Shown in pieces: positions 16,447 to 25,409 of a stretch of DNA of 64,000 nucleotides; the stretch's first letter is position 1; every line of letters starts with the position of its first letter. This DNA comes from Streptomyces sp. 7-21. Its GTDB lineage: Bacteria; Actinomycetota; Actinomycetes; Streptomycetales; Streptomycetaceae. The stretch covers positions 36,763-100,762 of the forward strand of contig NZ_JAERRL010000018.1 in NCBI RefSeq assembly GCF_016741785.1, given 5' to 3'. The notes below the pieces were generated by a model. That model searched no databases. It worked only from the letters and a program-made list of their open reading frames with translations, and was not told the origin of the DNA. A program made the translations under genes and the position numbers.

Positions 16447-17211
16447 CTACGGCCAGTCCGGCAGCCGGGCGGCGGCCTCGTCCAGCAGGCGCCGCAGGGC
16501 CAGGGCGTCGGGCGCGAGCGCGGTGACCAGGACGGCCGGGCCGGCCAGCGGGGTGAGAACGGCGGTCTCGCCGAGCACAGCGGGCGCGGGCGGCCGGTCC
16601 TCCCAGGCGGGCTCCACCACGAGCAGCTGCCCCACCGCCCGGTGGCCGCCGAGGACCGCCCCGCCGTCCCAGCCGGGGACCCCGGGGCCGAAGGCCAGCT
16701 CCTGGTCGAGCAGCGGCCAGCCCTCGCGCCACACCGTCAGCCGCGCGGTCAGCCGGCCGGTCTCCTCCCCGGCGCGGCCCAGCACCTGCTCCTCGCGGTA
16801 GCGCAGGCGGGCGCTGGCCGCCAGGTCGACGCGGGTGGTCATCGCCAGCTCGCTGCCGCGCGCGCAGACCAGCGGCTCCGGCAGCCACGCCAGCCGGGCC
16901 CGCTCCCCCGCCGCCAGCCGCACGTCGTACGCGGCGGGCACCGGCGCGGGCCCCGGCAGGGCGACGGTCGCCGCCGCCGAGGTGACGCGCAGCGCGGCGC
17001 CGGGCGCGGCGGTGGCGGACAGCCGGAGCCGGTCGCCGTTGAGCGGGGCGGTCATGGCGCCGACGAGCGTGACGTGCGCGGTGCCGGGCTCCCCGCTCCC
17101 GGTGCGGCGCGGGGCGAACGGCCCGCCGCCGCGCAGTTCCGGCAGCGTGCCCCCGGGGCCGGCGGTGATCCGGGCCTCGGCCGTGACCGCGCCGCGCGCC
17201 GGGCGCGTCAC
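16447..17211 (-). CDS. ureD: urease accessory protein UreD
   Basis: The 254-residue protein is the last gene of the urease operon. It matches the UreD/UreH family by position and by segments such as GDRLRLSATAAPGAALRVTS and YREEQVLGRAGEETGRLTAR. UreD scaffolds UreF and UreG on apo-urease for nickel delivery to the active site. The GTG at 17211 overlaps the ureG stop by four bases (GTGA) and fixes the start; the same frame stays open upstream within ureG but is not the gene. Sequence divergence is normal for this family, so the call rests largely on context. Confidence 0.85.
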   Translation of the reverse strand: MTRPARGAVTAEARITAGPGGTLPELRGGGPFAPRRTGSGEPGTAHVTLVGAMTAPLNGDRLRLSATAAPGAALRVTSAAATVALPGPAPVPAAYDVRLAAGERARLAWLPEPLVCARGSELAMTTRVDLAASARLRYREEQVLGRAGEETGRLTARLTVWREGWPLLDQELAFGPGVPGWDGGAVLGGHRAVGQLLVVEPAWEDRPPAPAVLGETAVLTPLAGPAVLVTALAPDALALRRLLDEAAARLPDWP

Positions 17212-17891
17212 GCCCCGCCCCGCCAGGCGGCGAGCCGGGCGGTCACCCAGTCGGCGACGGGGCGCACGCCGTCCTGCGCGGTCAGCGAGGTCAGCACCAC
17301 CGGCAGGCCGCCGCGCCGCGCCACCGCGTCGCGCTCCATGACGGCCAGGTCGGCGCCGACGTAGGGCGCCAGGTCCGTCTTGTTGATGACCAGCAGGTCG
17401 GCCGTGGTGATGCCGGGCCCGCCCTTGCGCGGGATGTCGTCGCCCGCCGCCACGTCGATGACGAAGATCTGGGCGTCGACCAGACCGCTGGAGAACGTGG
17501 CGGTGAGGTTGTCGCCGCCGGACTCCACCAGCACCAGGTCGAGCGGCCCGGTCCGCTCCTGGAGCTCCTCGACGGCGTCGAGGTTGGCGGAGATGTCGTC
17601 CCGGATGGCGGTGTGCGGGCAGGCGCCGGTCTCGACGGCCGTGACGCGCTCGGGGGGCAGCACCGCGTGGCGCAGCAGGAAGTCGGCGTCCTCGCGCGTG
17701 TAGATGTCGTTGGTGACCACGCCCAGCGACAGGGTGTCGCGCAGCTCCCGGCACAGCGCGGCCACGGTGGCGGTCTTGCCCGAGCCGACCGGGCCGCCCA
17801 GGCCGATGCGCAGCGCCCGGGAGCCGGGCGCCGCGGGCGCGGCGGCGTGGGTGTGGCGCTCGGGATAGGTGCGCGGGTGGTCCAGGTGCAT
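17208..17891 (-). CDS. ureG: urease accessory GTPase UreG
   Basis: The 227-residue GTPase has the P-loop GGPVGSGKT (residues 32-40), the metal-site CPH motif (VETGACPHTAIRDD), the ESGGDN switch segment and the NKTDLAPYVG specificity motif. It hydrolyses GTP to drive nickel insertion into urease with UreD and UreF. An N-terminal histidine-containing stretch (HLDHPRTYPERHTH) may bind nickel, which matters because no ureE nickel chaperone is present in the operon. The ATG at 17891 has GGAAGGAGA upstream. The gene is 52 bases after ureF and overlaps ureD by four bases. Confidence 0.96.
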   Translation of the reverse strand: MHLDHPRTYPERHTHAAAPAAPGSRALRIGLGGPVGSGKTATVAALCRELRDTLSLGVVTNDIYTREDADFLLRHAVLPPERVTAVETGACPHTAIRDDISANLDAVEELQERTGPLDLVLVESGGDNLTATFSSGLVDAQIFVIDVAAGDDIPRKGGPGITTADLLVINKTDLAPYVGADLAVMERDAVARRGGLPVVLTSLTAQDGVRPVADWVTARLAAWRGGA

Positions 17892-17943
17892 GGGACGGTC
17901 TCCTTCCGGAGTCGTGTCGGCGCTCAGGAGGCGTGGCGGAGCC

Positions 17944-18648
17944 TCAGGACGAGAAGAGGCGGACGGGCAGCGCCGCGTGCCGCTCGGCGGCGACGTCGAG
18001 CAGCGGCGCCGAGGCGGCGGGCAGGGCGGCCGTGCCGTGGCGCGCGGCCCCGGCCGCCGCCCGCGCCGCGCGCGCCGCGGTGGCGTCGACCGCGGGCGCC
18101 AGGCGGGCGGTCACGGCCGTGGCGGCGGCCGGGTCCAGGCTCAGCAGCCGGACGGCCGCCGAAGCGGGTCCGCTGACGGACTCGTAGGCGGCGGCCAGGG
18201 CGGCCTCCCGCGGGCCGAGCCCGGCGGCGCGGGCCACCAGCCCCAGCACCACGGGCTGGTGGAGGCCGGGCCTGCGCCCCGCCAGGTCGTCGAGGACGGG
18301 CGAGGGCCAGGTGGCGCGGGCGGCGCGCGCGAGCTGGCGGCCGAGCCGGCGGGCGGTCGTCCGCAGCGCGGGCGAGGGCGTGCGGGCGTCGGCCGCGGCG
18401 TCGAGTTCGCCGGGGTCCAGGCCGTCGCAGGCCGCGGCGGCGAGCGCGGCGGCGACCAGCCCGGCGGTGCGCAGGCGCCCGGCGCAGAACGCCTCCAGCG
18501 AGGCCGGATCCGTCACCCGCCCCGCGTGCACGGCGGCCTCCGCGCCGCCCGAGTGAGCGTGCGCGCCCGCGGGGAAACGGCCGTCCGCGAGCAGCAGCAG
18601 GGCGGCCGGCGGGGTGCCGTGCGCGCGGGGCGTGCCGTCGGTGCTCAT
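17944..18648 (-). CDS. ureF: urease accessory protein UreF
   Basis: The 234-residue, alanine-rich helical protein has the UreF opening ALLLLADGRFPAGAHAHSGGAEAA (near residues 16-38) and the conserved YESVSGPASAAVRLLSLDP segment. UreF couples UreG to the UreD-urease complex and acts as a fidelity factor for metallocentre assembly. It lies 13 bases after ureC in the ureABCFGD order that is usual for actinobacteria. The ATG at 18648 gives normal family length. Confidence 0.93.
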   Translation of the reverse strand: MSTDGTPRAHGTPPAALLLLADGRFPAGAHAHSGGAEAAVHAGRVTDPASLEAFCAGRLRTAGLVAAALAAAACDGLDPGELDAAADARTPSPALRTTARRLGRQLARAARATWPSPVLDDLAGRRPGLHQPVVLGLVARAAGLGPREAALAAAYESVSGPASAAVRLLSLDPAAATAVTARLAPAVDATAARAARAAAGAARHGTAALPAASAPLLDVAAERHAALPVRLFSS

Positions 18649-18661
18649 GCCGCGCGGACTC

Positions 18662-20383
18662 TCAGAACAGGAAGTAGCGCTGCGCCATGGGCAGCTCGGC
18701 GGCCGGTTCCGGGGTGACGGGCTCGCCGTCGATGGTGACGGTGAAGCTGTCGGGGTCGACCGCGACGTGGGGGCGCGCGTCGTTCAGCCGCATGTCGGCC
18801 TTGCCCCGGCCGCGGGTGCTGGCGGCGGCGACCAGCCGCTTGCCCAGCTCCAGGCGGTCCGCCAGGCCGTCGTCGAGGGCGAGCTGGGTGACGAAGTTCA
18901 CCGAGTTCGCCGCCGGTGCCCGGCCCCGCGCGCCGTACATCGGGCGCGGCAGCACGGGCTGCGGCGTAGGGATCGAGGCGTTGGCGTCCCCCATCTGCGC
19001 GTAGGCGATCTGGCCGCCCTTGAGGACGAGCCGGGGCCGGACGCCGAAGAAGGCCGGGTCCCACAGCACCAGGTCGGCGAGCTTGCCGGGTTCGACCGAG
19101 CCGACCTCGTGGTCGATCCCCTGGACGATGGCCGGGTTGATCGTGTACTTCGCGACGTAGCGGCGGGCGCGGAGGTTGTCGGCCGCGCCGTCGCCCGGCA
19201 GCGGGCCCCGCCGCCGCTTCATCGCGTGCGCCGTCTGCCACGTCCGCGTCACCGTCTCCCCGATCCGGCCCATGGCCTGCGAGTCGGAGGAGATGACGGA
19301 GATCGCGCCCAGGTCGTGCAGCACGTCCTCGGCGGCGATCGTGGTGGGCCGGATCCGGGACTCGGCGAAGGCGAGGTCCTCGGGCACCGCCGGGTTGAGG
19401 TGGTGGCACACCATGAGCATGTCGAGATGCTCGTCGACGGTGTTCACGGTGTGCGGGCGGGTCGGGTTGGTGGAGCTGGGCAGGACGTTCGGCTCGGAGA
19501 CGACGGTGATGATGTCGGGGGCGTGGCCGCCGCCCGCGCCCTCCGTGTGATACGTGTGCACCGCCCGTCCCCCGATCGCCGCCAGCGTGTCGCCCACGAA
19601 ACCCGCCTCGTTCAGGGTGTCGGTGTGGAGGGCCAGCTGCGCGCCGGTCTCTTCGCAGACGCGCAGGCAGGCGTCGATGACGGCCGGGGTGGCACCCCAG
19701 TCCTCGTGGATCTTGAACGCGAGCGCGCCGCCGCGCAGCTGGCTGAGCAGCGCCTCGCGGGAGACCGTGCTGCCCTTGCCGAGCAGGCCGACGTTGACCG
19801 GGCAGCCGTCCATGGCCTGGAGCATCCGGGCGGTGTGCCACGGGCCCGGGGTGACGGTGGTGGCCTTGGAGCCCTCGGCCGGGCCGGTGCCGCCGCCGAT
19901 GAGCGTGGTCACACCCGCCGCGAGCGCCTCGTCGGTGAGCTGCGGGCAGATGAAGTGGACGTGGGCGTCGATGGCACCCGCGGTCAGGATCTGCCCGTTG
20001 CCCGCGATGACCTCCGTCTCCGGGCCGACGACAAGCCGGGGGTGCACCCCGTCCATCGTGTCGGGGTTGCCCGCCTTGCCCAGCGCGGTGATCCGGCCGT
20101 CCCGGATGCCGACGTCGGCCTTCACGATGCCGGTGTGGTCCAGGACCACGGCTCCGGTGATCACGGTGTCGGGCGCGCCCTCGGCGCGGGAGGCGCGCGC
20201 CATGCCCATCGACTCCCGCAGCACCTTGCCGCCGCCGAAGACCGCCTCGTCCCCGGCGCGTCCGGGGCCGCCCGCGAGGTCCTGTTCGATCTCGATCAGC
20301 AGGTCGGTGTCGGCCAGCCGCACCCGGTCGCCCGCCGTGGGGCCGAAGAGCCCGGCGTACGCGGCCCGGCTCAGCCCGCTCAC
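18662..20383 (-). CDS. ureC: urease alpha subunit (catalytic)
   Basis: The 573-residue subunit carries the dinickel site: the HVHF pair in AGAIDAHVHFICPQ, the carbamylated lysine in ALAFKIHEDWG (Lys224), LHTDTLNE and HTYHTEGAGGGHAPD. The mobile flap MVCHHLNP includes the active-site Cys-His pair. It hydrolyses urea to ammonia and carbamate in the cytoplasm together with UreA and UreB. Length is standard. The GTG at 20383 overlaps the ureB stop (GTGA), which settles the start. Confidence 0.98.
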   Translation of the reverse strand: MSGLSRAAYAGLFGPTAGDRVRLADTDLLIEIEQDLAGGPGRAGDEAVFGGGKVLRESMGMARASRAEGAPDTVITGAVVLDHTGIVKADVGIRDGRITALGKAGNPDTMDGVHPRLVVGPETEVIAGNGQILTAGAIDAHVHFICPQLTDEALAAGVTTLIGGGTGPAEGSKATTVTPGPWHTARMLQAMDGCPVNVGLLGKGSTVSREALLSQLRGGALAFKIHEDWGATPAVIDACLRVCEETGAQLALHTDTLNEAGFVGDTLAAIGGRAVHTYHTEGAGGGHAPDIITVVSEPNVLPSSTNPTRPHTVNTVDEHLDMLMVCHHLNPAVPEDLAFAESRIRPTTIAAEDVLHDLGAISVISSDSQAMGRIGETVTRTWQTAHAMKRRRGPLPGDGAADNLRARRYVAKYTINPAIVQGIDHEVGSVEPGKLADLVLWDPAFFGVRPRLVLKGGQIAYAQMGDANASIPTPQPVLPRPMYGARGRAPAANSVNFVTQLALDDGLADRLELGKRLVAAASTRGRGKADMRLNDARPHVAVDPDSFTVTIDGEPVTPEPAAELPMAQRYFLF

Positions 20384-20721
20384 GCCGCGCCTCCCGTCCC
20401 GGTGCCCGTGCCGCCGCCGAGCGGGCCGCCGGTCTCGCCGCGCAGCCCGGGCACGGTCCGGCGGCCGGCCAGCGGCACCAGGGCCACCTCCACGGGGATG
20501 CCCGGCTCGAAGCGGACGGCCGTGCCCGCGGCGATGGCCAGGCGCTGGCCCCGGGCGGCGGCGCGGTCGAACTCCAGGCCGGGGTTGGCCTCGGCGAAGT
20601 GGTAGTGGGAGCCGACCTGGACGGGGCGGTCGGCGGTGTTGCGGACGGTGAGGCGGGTGACGGGGGCGCCCTCGTTGAGCGGCACCGGCTCCGGCGCGAA
20701 GAGGATCTCTCCGGGGATCAC
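20380..20721 (-). CDS. ureB: urease beta subunit
   Basis: The 113-residue protein begins VIPGEILFAPEPVPLNEG and contains VRNTADRPVQVGSHYHFAE and NPGLEFDR, all typical of UreB. The C-terminal GGPLGGGTGTGTGGAA is a low-complexity tail. I chose the GTG at 20721 because family members begin within one or two residues of IPGE; the longer open frame runs back into ureA. It is 23 bases after ureA and overlaps ureC by four bases. Confidence 0.95.
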   Translation of the reverse strand: MIPGEILFAPEPVPLNEGAPVTRLTVRNTADRPVQVGSHYHFAEANPGLEFDRAAARGQRLAIAAGTAVRFEPGIPVEVALVPLAGRRTVPGLRGETGGPLGGGTGTGTGGAA

Positions 20722-20744
20722 GTGACGGCCTCCTCGGGCACGGG

Positions 20745-21047
<303 letters not shown>

Positions 21048-21101
21048 GCGTCACACCTCACCGTCATCGGCCCGGAACCGGGCGCCGGGCACCGGAAGGT
21101 T

Positions 21102-21128
21102 AGTTCGAGTTCGTTACGGTCGCGTTAC
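21102..21128 (-). promoter_or_regulatory. candidate GlnR box upstream of ureA
   Basis: On the minus strand the order is GTAAC, six bases, GTAAC, six bases, GAACT. These 11-base-spaced pentamers fit the actinobacterial GlnR pattern (gTnAc-n6-GaAAc-n6). It lies 55-81 bases before ureA. GlnR control of urease genes is known in streptomycetes. The middle pentamer has one mismatch to GaAAc. Confidence 0.65.
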
Positions 21129-21285
21129 CGGCGCTTCGCCCGGCTTCCGTCACCGTGTGCGGTCACGGTGTGCACAGAAGTGGCCAGTGAGGCCCGGGGC
21201 AAGGCAGGGTAGGGGAGGACAAGCGGGACACAGACCCCCGTGCCAGTGACGGAAAACGTGCACGTGTGAAGGAGCTAGGAGCCTC

Positions 21286-22314
21286 ATGAGGATCGGGATC
21301 GTCGGAGCCACGGGCCAGGTCGGCGGCGAAATGCGGCGGATTCTGGCGGAGCGGAAGTTCCCGGTCGAGCAGCTGCGGCTGTTCGCCTCGTCCCGGTCCG
21401 CGGGGCGCACGCTGCCGTGGCAGGACGGCGAGATCACGGTCGAGGACGCCGCCACGGCCGACTACTCCGGGCTCGACATCGTGCTCTTCTCCGCGGGCAA
21501 GGGCACCTCCCGGGCGCTGGCCGAGAAGGTCGCCGCCGCCGGGGCCGTGGTCGTCGACAACTCCTCGGCCTGGCGCCTTGACCCCGAGGTGCCGCTGGTC
21601 GTCTCTGAGGTCAACCCGCAGGCACTGGCCAACCGCCCCAAGGGCATCGTGGCCAACCCGAACTGCACCACGATGGCCGCCATGCCCGTGCTCCGCCCGC
21701 TGCACGCCGAAGCCGGGCTGACCGGCCTGGTCGTCGCCACCTACCAGGCCGTCTCGGGCAGCGGCGGCGCCGGCGTCGCCGAGCTGGCCTCACAGGCGAA
21801 CGCCGCCGTCGCGCAGGACGCCTCGCGGCTCACCTTCGACGGCGCCGCCGTCGAGTTCCCGGCGCCCGAGGTATACGTGCGCCCCATCGCGTTCAACGTG
21901 CTGCCGATGGCGGGCTCGATCGTCGACGACGGCCTTGAGGAGACCGACGAGGAGCAGAAGCTCCGCAACGAGAGCCGCAAGATTCTCGGCATCCCCGACC
22001 TGAAGGTCTCCGGCACCTGCGTGCGCGTGCCGGTCTTCACCGGCCACTCGCTCCAGATCAACGCCCGCTTCGAGCGCCCGCTGTCCCCGGCGCGCGCCCG
22101 GGAGCTGCTGGCGCAGGCCCCCGGCGTGGAGCTGTCGGACGTGCCCACGCCGCTGCAGGCCGCCGGCCGCGACCCGAGCTACGTCGGCCGCATCCGCCGC
22201 GACGAGACCGCGGAGAACGGGCTGGCGATGTTCGTCTCGAACGACAACCTCCGCAAGGGCGCCGCGCTCAACACCGTGCAGATCGCGGAGCTGCTCGCCG
22301 ACGAGCTGAGCTGA
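21286..22314 (+). CDS. asd: aspartate-semialdehyde dehydrogenase
   Basis: The 342-residue enzyme makes L-aspartate 4-semialdehyde from aspartyl phosphate with NADPH, for lysine, methionine, threonine and diaminopimelate. Visible landmarks are the nucleotide motif GIVGATGQVGGEM (residues 4-16), the catalytic Cys in VANPNCTTMAAMPVL, and the ATYQAVSGSGGAG and VPVFTGHSLQIN segments. GAAGGAG and AGGAG precede the ATG at 21286. No aspartokinase gene is beside it, unlike many actinobacterial asd genes. It converges with the DUF5685 gene across a strong hairpin. Confidence 0.97.
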   Translation: MRIGIVGATGQVGGEMRRILAERKFPVEQLRLFASSRSAGRTLPWQDGEITVEDAATADYSGLDIVLFSAGKGTSRALAEKVAAAGAVVVDNSSAWRLDPEVPLVVSEVNPQALANRPKGIVANPNCTTMAAMPVLRPLHAEAGLTGLVVATYQAVSGSGGAGVAELASQANAAVAQDASRLTFDGAAVEFPAPEVYVRPIAFNVLPMAGSIVDDGLEETDEEQKLRNESRKILGIPDLKVSGTCVRVPVFTGHSLQINARFERPLSPARARELLAQAPGVELSDVPTPLQAAGRDPSYVGRIRRDETAENGLAMFVSNDNLRKGAALNTVQIAELLADELS

Positions 22315-22322
22315 CCGCCGCG

Positions 22323-22346
22323 CGGGCCCCGGGCGCCCGGGGCCCG
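22323..22346. terminator. GC-rich hairpin between asd and the DUF5685 gene
   Basis: The arms CGGGCCCCGGG and CCCGGGGCCCG are perfect complements separated by two bases. The structure begins nine bases after the asd stop and directly abuts the stop codon of the convergent gene, so it can act in both directions. Confidence 0.65.
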
Positions 22347-23489
22347 TCAGCAGTCGCAGCCGCAGTCGCAGCCGCCGCCCTCGCCGTTCCCGCAGCTGCA
22401 GCAGTCGCAGCAGTTGCCGCACGGCTCGCAGCAGTCGCACCAGTGACAGCAGCCGGTGCGCTCCTTCCCGGTCCACGGGTCGTGGTACGGGTCCTTGCAG
22501 CAGATCTGGCAGCTGACGCACAGCCCCAGCCACACCACGCAGCCGGCGATCAGCCCGCGCCGCCGTCCGGGCGGGGCGCCGGGCGGCGCGCCCGGCGGCG
22601 CACCGGGCGGCACGTGCGAGCAGGCGGGGGCGGCGGGGCCGAAGGCCCGGTCGATGGAGCGGCGCAGCTCGTGGACGAGCAGCAGGTGCGTGAGGCGGTC
22701 GCCGGCGATGTCCGTCTCGCGCAGCGCCAGCCTGATGCCGTGCGCCGCGTCGTCGCACAGCCGCCGCACCTCGGGCATCGGCGTGCCGGTGGCGGCGATC
22801 GGGTTCCACACCCCGGCCGCCGTGTCGGCCTCGAAGTCCTCGACGGCGTCCAGCAGGTGGGCCACGCGGCCGAAGAACCGCCCGGCCTCGGCCAGCGGCT
22901 CGGCGTTGCCGGGCCGGCCCGCCAGGTGGGCGGTGTGGGCGAACGCGGCGGCGGTCGCGGTCTCGGTGGGCTCGGTGACCGCCAGCAGGGGCGTGCCGGG
23001 CCCGGCGAGCGACTCCAGCCGCTGCTGCCGCTCGACGGCCTCGACCAGCACAGCCGTGTCGAAACCCACCCCGGCGCCGCCTTCGGCGGCCGCCCGGTCC
23101 CAGCGCCGCGCGACCCGGCTGGCCGCCGCGGCCAGCGGGCGGCGGGCCAGCAGCCCGTCGCCGTCCGCGACGTGGTCCCGGATCTTGGCGGAGGCCAGGA
23201 CCAGCGAGACGGCCGCCGCCAGGTCGGCGCCCTCACCGCGCACGATCCTGGCCGGGCGCATGCCGCGCAGCGGGCACGGCCCCGCGGTGCGCCGGTGGCG
23301 CGCCTCCCCGGCGCGGGCCTGCGCCTCGTAGAGCACGGAGATCAGCAGCCCGTCGTAGTTGGTCGCCAGCCGCGCTGACTGGCCGTGTGTGGCGCGCAGC
23401 GCCAGGCACAGGCCGCACAGGTGCGCCAGCCAGGTGCGGTGCAGCCCTTCGGGCAGCCGGTGCTGGCAGGGTCTGATGATTCCGAACAC
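22347..23489 (-). CDS. DUF5685-family protein with a cysteine-rich tail
   Basis: The approximately 380-residue protein opens VFGIIRPCQHRLPEGLHRTW and AHLCGLCLALRATHGQ, the conserved head of the Streptomyces DUF5685 family. A long helical middle follows, then a (PPGA)n linker near residue 305, a hydrophobic stretch (GLIAGCVVWLGLCVSCQICC) and a tail in which 15 of the last 34 residues are cysteine. The head cysteines (CQH, CGLC) and the tail look metal-binding, but no enzyme motif is seen and the function is unknown. I prefer the GTG at 23489 because homologues I recall begin at this FGIIRPC point; an ATG at 23525 would add 12 glycine-rich residues. It converges with asd. Confidence 0.78.
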   Translation of the reverse strand: MFGIIRPCQHRLPEGLHRTWLAHLCGLCLALRATHGQSARLATNYDGLLISVLYEAQARAGEARHRRTAGPCPLRGMRPARIVRGEGADLAAAVSLVLASAKIRDHVADGDGLLARRPLAAAASRVARRWDRAAAEGGAGVGFDTAVLVEAVERQQRLESLAGPGTPLLAVTEPTETATAAAFAHTAHLAGRPGNAEPLAEAGRFFGRVAHLLDAVEDFEADTAAGVWNPIAATGTPMPEVRRLCDDAAHGIRLALRETDIAGDRLTHLLLVHELRRSIDRAFGPAAPACSHVPPGAPPGAPPGAPPGRRRGLIAGCVVWLGLCVSCQICCKDPYHDPWTGKERTGCCHWCDCCEPCGNCCDCCSCGNGEGGGCDCGCDC

Positions 23490-23562
23490 GCCTCCCCCGT
23501 TTCCCCCTGACACGTCGTGCTTCATGCGTGCCGTGCGCGTCGGCGCTGCGCACGGACTGATG

Positions 23563-23595
23563 CGGAGGCCCCGGCCCGCACGGGCCGGGGCCTCC
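23563..23595 (-). terminator. hairpin downstream of the first protease gene
   Basis: CGGAGGCCCCGGCCCG and CGGGCCGGGGCCTCCG flank a very short loop, forming a near-perfect GC-rich stem about 60 bases after the stop of the minus-strand protease gene. A second, weaker stem (GGGCGGCCC/GGGCCGCCC) lies between it and the stop. Confidence 0.6.
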
Positions 23596-23653
23596 GTAGT
23601 CTGCCATCTTCACGGGCGGCCCGCGGTGTCAGGGGCCGCCCGCGGGCGGTCGG

Positions 23654-24736
23654 TTACGGGAGCGTGGCGCCGGTCGCCGCCAGCGCGTCGGCCACCGGGT
23701 AGAAGAACGTCGTCCCGCCGAACGTGCAGTCGCCGCTGCCGCCGGAGGTCAGCCCGAGCGCGGTGCTGCCGGAGAACAGCGCGCCGCCGCTGTCGCCGGG
23801 CTCGGCGCAGACGTTGGTCTGGATGGTGCCCCTGACGACGCCCTCCGGGTACTCGACGGACACGTCAAGGCCGGTGACCTCGCCGCCGTGCAGGCCGGTC
23901 GTGCTGCCGCTGCGCTGGACCTCCTGGCCCACCACGGCCTCACCGGCGCCGGTGATCTGCTGCTGGCTGCCGTTGTACAGGTTCACGGCGCTCGGAGCGT
24001 CCACGCTGGAGGTGTACTCGACCAGCGCGTAGTCCGCGCCGGGGAAGACGCTCTCGGTCGTCACGCCGACCTCGGAGCCGCCGGAGGAGCCGGACCAGCC
24101 GGTGCCGACGCCGCCGCAGTGGCCCGCCGTCAGGAAGGCGGGCGAGCCGTTGACGGTCACGTTGAAGCCCAGCGAGCAGCGCGCGTTCGAGGTGTAGATC
24201 GCGTCACCGCCCGCGAGGTAGGGAGTGAACTCGCCCTCGACGCGCTCGAAGCTGGCCTTGCTGCCCAGCGCTTCCACGCCGTCGCGGACCGCCTCCAGCT
24301 CGCTGCCGGTCACAGTCGAGTCGACGGTGACCTTCACGGTGTTGCTGACCGGGTCGATGGACCAGGCGGTGCCGGGAACGGAGAACTCCTCCACCGCCGC
24401 CTTGGCGGCGGTCAGCTCCGCCATGCTGTTCTCGACGATCCGGGCCTGGGCGCCGGCCGCCTCCACCTGGTCTGCGGCCTCGGCGTCCAGGACGTTCACG
24501 ATGAGCGTTCCTGACGCGCTGTCGTAATAACTGCCCGCCGCGGTGTCGCTGAGCTGCTCGGTGAGGGTGGCGGACAGCTGGCCCGCCTCCTGCGAGGACA
24601 GGACGCGGGGCTCACTGTCCGAGGATGTGGGGGTGGTGGCATTCGCCTGCGAGACGGCGAGAGAGCCCGCCATCAGGGCTGCGATGCCGGTGACGGCCGC
24701 CGCGGCGCGCCGCCGTGTGGTGCGTCGGTGTGTCAC
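23654..24736 (-). CDS. secreted streptogrisin-like serine protease (S1/alpha-lytic family)
   Basis: The 360-residue preproprotein has a basic N-terminus (HRRTTRRRAAAA) and a hydrophobic signal core ending near VSQANA (about residue 34), then a propeptide of roughly 140 residues. The mature chymotrypsin-like domain begins near YLAGGDAIYTSNARCSLGFN. The catalytic triad is visible: His206 in LTAGHCGG, Asp235 in DYALVEY and Ser316 in CAEPGDSGGALFSG. Paired cysteines flank His and Ser as in streptogrisins. It should be an extracellular, self-processing protease. I chose the GTG at 24736 because AGGAGGAAA precedes it. A second paralogue lies just upstream at 25410, with its own promoter region, so tandem duplication is likely. 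Confidence 0.93.
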   Translation of the reverse strand: MTHRRTTRRRAAAAVTGIAALMAGSLAVSQANATTPTSSDSEPRVLSSQEAGQLSATLTEQLSDTAAGSYYDSASGTLIVNVLDAEAADQVEAAGAQARIVENSMAELTAAKAAVEEFSVPGTAWSIDPVSNTVKVTVDSTVTGSELEAVRDGVEALGSKASFERVEGEFTPYLAGGDAIYTSNARCSLGFNVTVNGSPAFLTAGHCGGVGTGWSGSSGGSEVGVTTESVFPGADYALVEYTSSVDAPSAVNLYNGSQQQITGAGEAVVGQEVQRSGSTTGLHGGEVTGLDVSVEYPEGVVRGTIQTNVCAEPGDSGGALFSGSTALGLTSGGSGDCTFGGTTFFYPVADALAATGATLP

Positions 24737-25353
24737 GCTCGTTTCCTCCTGTGGGGGTTGGAGCCGGACGGCTCCGGAGAGAGCACGGGCGTGCGCGTCC
24801 CGGGACCAGGCCGGGCCGGACACGTCCATGCCAAGCGGTCTGGCGAGTATCGCCAGCCAGGCATGGCGCGCACAAGAACAAGTTCACGCCCCGACCATAT
24901 GAACACATCGAGGGCATGAATCCTCACACCTCACGCAGAACACTCCGGCTATTCGCGCAGCGGGCCCACAACGAGAGGCCCCGAGGGGGGTGCGTGCTGG
25001 TTCCGTGCGAGCAAACCAGCCATGAACATAAGGTCTACACCTGTCTGAAAATAATCGGTTGGGGTCCGCTCATCGCACCAGGCCGTCCGTTTTCCGGAGC
25101 GCACGAGCCCGCGCACGGTGGCGCGCGAGGGCTTTCTGCGGCGCTCCAGCAGCCCTCCAGGGTCCCGTGAGCATTTCTGGGAGGGCAGCCGCCGCCGCTG
25201 CCGCGGAGAACGAGACGCGCCACCTGGTGGCGCCGGGAGGGCGGCGTGACCTGCCAGGGCGGACGGCGCGGCGCCGGGACCCCGCCAGCAGCGGCCGTCC
25301 GGCCACCCGCGCTCCGTCCCGCCGCTCCGTATCCCCCCAGGGACGCACGAAGG
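24737..25353. other. 617-base region between the two protease genes
   Basis: No gene is convincing. The left part must hold the promoter of the first protease. An AT-richer stretch at about 25010-25065 (for example AACATAAGGTCTACACC) stands out from its surroundings and may be a promoter, but no defined motif is recognised. The right end runs into the terminator of the second protease. Confidence 0.45.
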
Positions 25354-25384
25354 CGCCCCCGCCCGGACGTGCCGGGCGGGGGCG
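25354..25384 (-). terminator. hairpin downstream of the second protease gene
   Basis: The arms CGCCCCCGCCCGG and CCGGGCGGGGGCG pair perfectly around a five-base loop, 26 bases after the stop of the minus-strand protease gene. Confidence 0.75.
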
Positions 25385-25409
25385 GGAGGAGTGTGACGCG
25401 CGTCCCCTG

